From: Crossiella sp. S99.2
GTDB lineage: Bacteria > Actinomycetota > Actinomycetes > Mycobacteriales > Pseudonocardiaceae
Reading direction: 5' to 3'
Assembly: GCF_023094165.1 (NCBI RefSeq)
Contig: NZ_JALMDK010000006.1
Span: 62,001-126,000, forward strand
Length of the DNA stretch: 64,000 nt
Part shown: positions 60,170 through 64,000 of the stretch, piece by piece
How positions within the stretch are numbered: the first letter of the stretch is position 1
Layout of the letters: each line of letters starts with the position of its first letter
Made by a program: the position numbers and the translations under genes
Notes under the pieces: model-generated
The model's database searches: none
Told to the model about the DNA's origin: nothing
Seen by the model: the letters and a program-made list of their open reading frames with translations, nothing else

Positions 60170-61687
60170 TCACCCCAGCTTCCGGAATCGGGGCCACAGC
60201 TCGGCCCAGCTCTGCGTGCGCCCCGTCGCCAGCAGCAACGGCGCGCCGTCCACGGCCTTGTTGGCCTTCAAGTTCGTCTCCAGCACCCGCAGCTGGGTCA
60301 CCGTGCGGAAGGACTCGGCCAGCACCGGCTGCGGGCGGCCGACGAAGAGCACCGCGTCCGCGGACTCCGGCGGCGCGCCGAAGTACCAGTAGCCCCTGGA
60401 CCCGCTCTGCGGCGCGGGCAGTCCGCGGTCCGGCCCGAACCAGGCCAGCGCGCTGGCCGTCCAGTAGCCGTTGGTCAGCACCGCGGTCCGGGCCCGCTGC
60501 TCCGGCGGGAGCTTGCGGTACTCGGCGGCCACCTGGTCGGCCAGCTCGGCCCAGCCCACGCTGTGCGTGCTGATGAAGTCCACCGACCCGGCCCCGGCCC
60601 GGCTCGCCACCGGTTCCAGCGGCAGCCCGAAGAAGGACATGGCCAGCGTGGAGACCACCGCCACCGGCAGGCTGGCCGACCAGCGCCACCAGCCGGCCAC
60701 CCGGTTGCGGGACAGCTCCACCGCGCCCGCCGCCCACACCACCGGGAACATCCCGGCCACGTAGTACGGCCTGCCGCCGGCGATCAGGAACAGCGCGGCC
60801 ACGCCGAGGAAGGTCCAGCCCAGGAAGGCGTACGGGCGCAGCTCGGCCGAGCGCAGCAGCCGCCAGGTCCCGTAGAGCAGCACCACCAGCCCGCTGATCA
60901 GCCCGGCCAGGAACAGCATCATCGGCACGAACCCGAGCAGCCCGCCGTGCATCAGCTGGCCCTCGGTGGCGATCTGCCCGGTCATGCCCAGCTGCGGCCA
61001 GCCGTGCTCGGCCTGCCACAGCAGGCTGGGCAGCGTGGCCAGCAGGGTGATTCCCGCGCCCAGCCACAACATCGGCCTGCGCAGCAGCTCCCTCGGCCCG
61101 GCCACCAGCACGGCCAGCGCGAGCACCATCCAGAACCCGGCGATGAGGAACTTGCTCTGCACCGCGATCGCGGTGACCACGCCCAGCCAGGGCAGCACCG
61201 CGTCCCGCCGGGTGCGCACCCAGCGCACCAGCAGCCAGCAGGCCAGCGCCCACATCAGCACGTCCGGCGAGTTGGTGGTGAGCAGGTGCCCGTTGCCGAG
61301 GAAGAACGGCGAACCCGCGGTGACCAGCGCGGCCAGGGTCTGCGCCCGCCGGGCGCCGCCCAGTTCGCGGGCGATCAGCGCGGTCACCGCCACGGTGGCC
61401 AGCACCATCAGCACCGACGGCAGGCGCAGCGCGGTCAGCGAGCCGGGGAACACCGACTCCATCGCCAGCGCCAGCAACGGCGCCAGCGGCCCCTGATCGG
61501 CATATCCCCAGTCCAGCCGCTGTCCGGCGGCGATGAAGTACAGCTCGTCCCCGAACCACCCGTACCGATCGGCGAGGGCCACCAGCAGTACGCCGATCAC
61601 CCCGGCGACCGCCAGCACCGGCACACTGGCGAACGGCGGCAGCGCCCGCGTCTGCACTCCTTGCCCGCTGACCTGGACTTGCGTCAC
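60170..61687 (-). CDS. GT39/ArnT-like membrane glycosyltransferase
   Basis: A 505-residue protein with about 10-12 helices. YGWFGDELYFIAAGQRLDWGYADQGPLAPLLA is the GT-C signature with its acidic pair in the first outside loop; NSPDVLMWALACWLLVRW and QSKFLIAGFWMVLALAV follow. It uses polyprenyl-phosphate sugars to modify an envelope component. The GTG at 61687 follows GGGGGAG. It is divergent from the TetR gene and shares the operator region. Confidence 0.87.
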   Translation of the reverse strand: MTQVQVSGQGVQTRALPPFASVPVLAVAGVIGVLLVALADRYGWFGDELYFIAAGQRLDWGYADQGPLAPLLALAMESVFPGSLTALRLPSVLMVLATVAVTALIARELGGARRAQTLAALVTAGSPFFLGNGHLLTTNSPDVLMWALACWLLVRWVRTRRDAVLPWLGVVTAIAVQSKFLIAGFWMVLALAVLVAGPRELLRRPMLWLGAGITLLATLPSLLWQAEHGWPQLGMTGQIATEGQLMHGGLLGFVPMMLFLAGLISGLVVLLYGTWRLLRSAELRPYAFLGWTFLGVAALFLIAGGRPYYVAGMFPVVWAAGAVELSRNRVAGWWRWSASLPVAVVSTLAMSFFGLPLEPVASRAGAGSVDFISTHSVGWAELADQVAAEYRKLPPEQRARTAVLTNGYWTASALAWFGPDRGLPAPQSGSRGYWYFGAPPESADAVLFVGRPQPVLAESFRTVTQLRVLETNLKANKAVDGAPLLLATGRTQSWAELWPRFRKLG

Positions 61688-61706
61688 GACTCCCCCAGTT
61701 GATCCC

Positions 61707-61755
61707 CTGGTAACCAGCTCCCGACCGGTTACAATGCAGGTGCATGGTAACCATG
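61707..61755. promoter_or_regulatory. Two TGGTAACCA operator palindromes between the GT39 and TetR genes
   Basis: CTGGTAACCAG (61707-61717) and CATGGTAACCATG (61743-61755) are perfect odd palindromes that share the core TGGTAACCA, with centres 37 bp apart. They lie in the divergent promoter region, as expected for binding by the adjacent TetR protein. Confidence 0.7.
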
Positions 61756-61782
61756 ACATGGGAGCCGTTGCAATGCGTCCGC

Positions 61783-62484
61783 ATGAAGAAAGTGTGGCTG
61801 TCGGTGCCGAAGCAGGTTGACCACGAGGAACGTCGGCGGCACATCGCCGAGGCGCTGTGGCGGATCGTCGCCAAGCACGGCATGGAGGCGGTGAGCCTGC
61901 GGGATGTGGCCGCCGAGGCAGGCGTCTCGATGGGCTCGGTCCAGCACTACTTCAAGACCAAGGACCACATGCTGGAGTTCGCGCTGGAGTTCAGCAGCGT
62001 GAAGACCGGCGACCGGGTGCGCGCCCGGCTGGCCCGCGATCTGGCCGGCGACCCGCCGCCGTGGGCGGTGCTGCGCGCCTGCATGGTCGAGACGCTGCCC
62101 ATCGACGAGCACACCCGTACCGGCCGCCTGGTCGGCATCGCCTACTTCATCCGCGCGCTGAACGAGCCCTCGCTGCGCCGGATCTACCTGCAGGGCCAGC
62201 CGAAACTGTTCAACTTCTTCGCCGACATGATCCGCGCGGCACGAGAGCGCGGGGTGACCGCGCCGGGCATCGACCCGGACAAGGAATCGATGATGCTGTG
62301 GTGCATCGCCGATTCCCTCGGCTCGGACATCCTGCTCGACAACAGCACCCCGGAGGAGGCGATGGCCACCGCCGACTACTACCTGCGGCGGCTCTTCCCC
62401 GGCGTGCCCGAGGACGAGTGGCCCCCGCCCGGCTCGATCTCCACCCCCGGCTCCACCCCTGAGCCCACGAACTCCACCCCCTGA
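61783..62484 (+). CDS. TetR-family transcriptional regulator
   Basis: A 233-residue regulator. HIAEALWRIVAKHGMEAVSLRDVAAEAGVSMGSVQHYFKTKDHML is the helix-turn-helix, and the ligand domain resembles the BetI-like TetR_C_6 group (LRACMVETLPIDEHTRTGRLVGIAYF). The ATG at 61783 is chosen because an upstream in-frame ATG at 61744 lies within the operator palindrome. The tail is Pro/Ser/Thr-rich. It probably represses itself and the divergent GT39 gene. Confidence 0.88.
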   Translation: MKKVWLSVPKQVDHEERRRHIAEALWRIVAKHGMEAVSLRDVAAEAGVSMGSVQHYFKTKDHMLEFALEFSSVKTGDRVRARLARDLAGDPPPWAVLRACMVETLPIDEHTRTGRLVGIAYFIRALNEPSLRRIYLQGQPKLFNFFADMIRAARERGVTAPGIDPDKESMMLWCIADSLGSDILLDNSTPEEAMATADYYLRRLFPGVPEDEWPPPGSISTPGSTPEPTNSTP

Positions 62485-62502
62485 TCTTCCTACCGTGCTC
62501 CC

Positions 62503-62988
62503 ATGACCATGAGCACGCTGTTCAACGGGGCCATCGCCATCGCCGTGGTGGTCTTCGTGATCATCCGCCGGATGAACTGGCACGAGCTGACCAAACGCGG
62601 CGAGGACGTGTGGGTGGGCCCGGCGGTGATCGCGGTGATCGGCCTGTTCCAGCTCAAGAACAAGCTGGGCGCGGACTACCACATCCCGCCGGTCGACCTG
62701 ACCTTCCTGGTGCTGGGCCTGCTGCTGGCGGCAGGCGCCGGGGTCGGCCTGGGCCGGACCAGCGAGGTGCAACTACGGGAAGGCCGGATCTTCACCCGGA
62801 TGCGCGGTCCGGCCATCGGCGTGTGGATCGGCTTCATCGGGCTGCGGGTGCTGCTCGGCTTCCTCGGCCACGCCATGGGCGCGACCCTGACCAGCGGCGG
62901 CGGCGCGATCATGCTGACCCTGGGGGCCAGCCTGCTGGTCCAGTCGCTGGTGCTGGCCACCCGGGCAGGGCATCCGGTGCGGCACTGA
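62503..62988 (+). CDS. Membrane protein, DUF1453/CcdC-like
   Basis: A 161-residue protein with five hydrophobic helices (LFNGAIAIAVVVFVIIRRM, WVGPAVIAVIGLF, LTFLVLGLLLAAGAGVGLG, GVWIGFIGLRVLLGFLG, AIMLTLGASLLVQSLVLA). RTSEVQLREGRIFTRMRGPA between helices 3 and 4 resembles the DUF1453 family. Function is unknown. It precedes the histidine kinase by 26 nt and may be its partner. Confidence 0.7.
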   Translation: MTMSTLFNGAIAIAVVVFVIIRRMNWHELTKRGEDVWVGPAVIAVIGLFQLKNKLGADYHIPPVDLTFLVLGLLLAAGAGVGLGRTSEVQLREGRIFTRMRGPAIGVWIGFIGLRVLLGFLGHAMGATLTSGGGAIMLTLGASLLVQSLVLATRAGHPVRH

Positions 62989-63014
62989 ACCCCCGGCACC
63001 CGCAGACTGCCCCC

Positions 63015-64000
63015 ATGCACCCCACGCCGTCGGTGAACGACCGCCGGGCCATGCACGTCCTGGTCACCGCGCTGCTGGTGTACGCGCTGCTCAGCTCGCC
63101 GGGCACGCCGCGGTGGGCCTGGCTGGTGCTCGGCCCGGCCTTCCTGGGCTGGCTGGTGTTCCTGGCCCTGACCCGGCGCGCGCCGCGGGTGGCGCTGAGC
63201 GCGCTGGCCGCCTGCTCGCTGCTGGCCTCGGCCATCGTCGGCGCGCCGGAGGCCTCGGCCACCACCATGGCCGCGGTCGGGCTGATGGTGTTCATCTCGC
63301 ACCCGGTGCCCAGCCTGGGCCTCGGCTTCGCGCTGACCGCCGCGGACGTCACCCTGGTCACCGTCAGCGGCCTGCTCTGGGAACGCGGCACCGGCGTCAT
63401 CCTGAGCAACCTGGGCATCTTCGCGCTGCTCACCCTGCTCGGCCTGGTCCAGCGGCAGCACCGGCAGCAGACCGCGCAGGCCGCCCGGCTGCTCGCCGAG
63501 ACCGAGCGGACCCGGATCGCCAGGGAACTGCACGACGTGCTGGCGCATTCCCTTGGCGCGCTGGCGGTGCAGCTGGAGGTGGCCGAGGCGCTGCTCAGCG
63601 ACGGCCGGGATCCGGACGCCGCGCTGGCCAGGGTGCGGCGGTCCCGGCGGCTGGCCGTGGACGGGCTGACCGAGGCGCGGGCCGCGGTGGCCGCGCTGCG
63701 CTCGGACGTGCCGCCGCTGCCCACCGCGCTGGCCGAGCTGACCCAGGCGCACCAACGGGATCACCAGTCCCCGGTCCGGCTGAGCACCGAGGGCGAGACC
63801 CGCACGCTCTCCCCCGCCGCCGAGGTCTCCCTGCTGCGCACCGCCCGCGAGGCGCTGACCAACGCGGGCAAACACGCCGCGGGCGCGCCGATCGAGGTCG
63901 ATCTGTCCTATGTGGACGGAGCGGTCCGGCTGTCGGTGCGCAACGCGGCGGGCACCCCGCGCACCGAGTTGCCCGGTGGCGGATTCGGGTTGACCGGGAT
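63015..64000 (+). CDS. NarL-type sensor histidine kinase (3' end outside the window)
   Basis: A membrane histidine kinase whose first 328 residues are visible. About five or six helices (residues 10-145) come first, then the HisKA_3 dimerisation segment ARELHDVLAHSLG with phospho-acceptor H173, and the N box EALTNAGKHA (N283). The reading frame runs to the window end at a GGFGLTG glycine box, so the C-terminus and the expected response-regulator gene are outside. Confidence 0.88.
   Translation, partial: MHPTPSVNDRRAMHVLVTALLVYALLSSPGTPRWAWLVLGPAFLGWLVFLALTRRAPRVALSALAACSLLASAIVGAPEASATTMAAVGLMVFISHPVPSLGLGFALTAADVTLVTVSGLLWERGTGVILSNLGIFALLTLLGLVQRQHRQQTAQAARLLAETERTRIARELHDVLAHSLGALAVQLEVAEALLSDGRDPDAALARVRRSRRLAVDGLTEARAAVAALRSDVPPLPTALAELTQAHQRDHQSPVRLSTEGETRTLSPAAEVSLLRTAREALTNAGKHAAGAPIEVDLSYVDGAVRLSVRNAAGTPRTELPGGGFGLTG

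Noticed and set aside
62676..63875. Long minus-strand frames over the DUF1453-like and kinase genes
   Set aside because: They are Gln/Arg/Gly-rich shadows; the plus frame has HisKA_3 and N-box motifs.

Overview
The window is very GC-rich, with frequent GTG starts, ATGA/GTGA gene overlaps and an actinobacterial gene set: homodimeric aceE, a PucR-type regulator beside fabD-fabH-acpP-fabF-accD, DUF3145 and DUF1707 proteins, and an RibM/PnuX riboflavin transporter under an FMN riboswitch. This fits a chromosomal segment of a filamentous actinobacterium, most likely Pseudonocardiales. The genus cannot be fixed from the sequence. I see no tRNA, rRNA, insertion sequence, phage gene or CRISPR array.

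Layout. 1-8.8 kb: the 3' part of aceE, a secreted M14 peptidase, an FMN riboswitch with ribM, a secreted beta-propeller phytase, a small mechanosensitive-channel-like protein and a secreted tripeptidyl-aminopeptidase-type hydrolase. 8.9-16.4 kb: the type II fatty-acid synthesis locus with its regulator and an acyl-CoA carboxylase carboxyltransferase. 16.7-19.6 kb: a membrane protein of unknown role and a CcdA/DsbA-like thiol-redox pair.

19.8-41.1 kb is a large exopolysaccharide or cell-envelope glycan locus. It holds an initiating phosphoglycosyltransferase, a nucleotide-sugar cassette (RfbF-like cytidylyltransferase, C-methyltransferase, PIG-L deacetylase, SDR epimerase, RmlC-like epimerase), a methyltransferase-GT2 fusion, a Wzz-like protein, an O-antigen-ligase/polymerase-like protein, two GT2 enzymes, a Wzx-like flippase and a GH6 lipoprotein. 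Satellite genes (WecG/TagA, a GT4-like enzyme, GNAT, a PLP aminotransferase, acyltransferase 3) lie to its left. Most minus-strand genes overlap by 1-4 nt and look translationally coupled from one 330-bp promoter region near 41 kb. Two clusters of a palindromic repeat built from TTGGCC and GTACG sit at 3' ends of genes in this locus (26.05-26.18 and 35.39-35.51 kb).

41.9-45.4 kb: a MarR-TetR-MFS drug-efflux cassette whose transporter has a cytosolic winged-helix-like tail. 45.5-47.8 kb: an FAD oxidoreductase and an M74 murein endopeptidase. 47.9-52.6 kb is the most unusual part. It is a tightly overlapping operon of a class III nucleotide-cyclase-like protein with metal and transition-state residues kept, a P-loop STAND-type ATPase with a helical repeat tail, and a third protein of unknown type, directly downstream of a Crp/Fnr-like cNMP-binding regulator. 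The first two proteins share a GDVVGRD motif of the kind seen in bacterial conflict and signalling NTPases. I propose it as an undescribed nucleotide-signal/STAND system.

52.7-64 kb: housekeeping and accessory genes (SDR epimerase, flavin reductase, ECF sigma factor with a four-helix membrane partner, MazG-like pyrophosphohydrolase, LysR regulator, FAD monooxygenase-like protein, two bacterial PH-domain membrane proteins, a GT39-type membrane glycosyltransferase, a TetR regulator with two TGGTAACCA operators, and a NarL-type histidine kinase cut by the window end).
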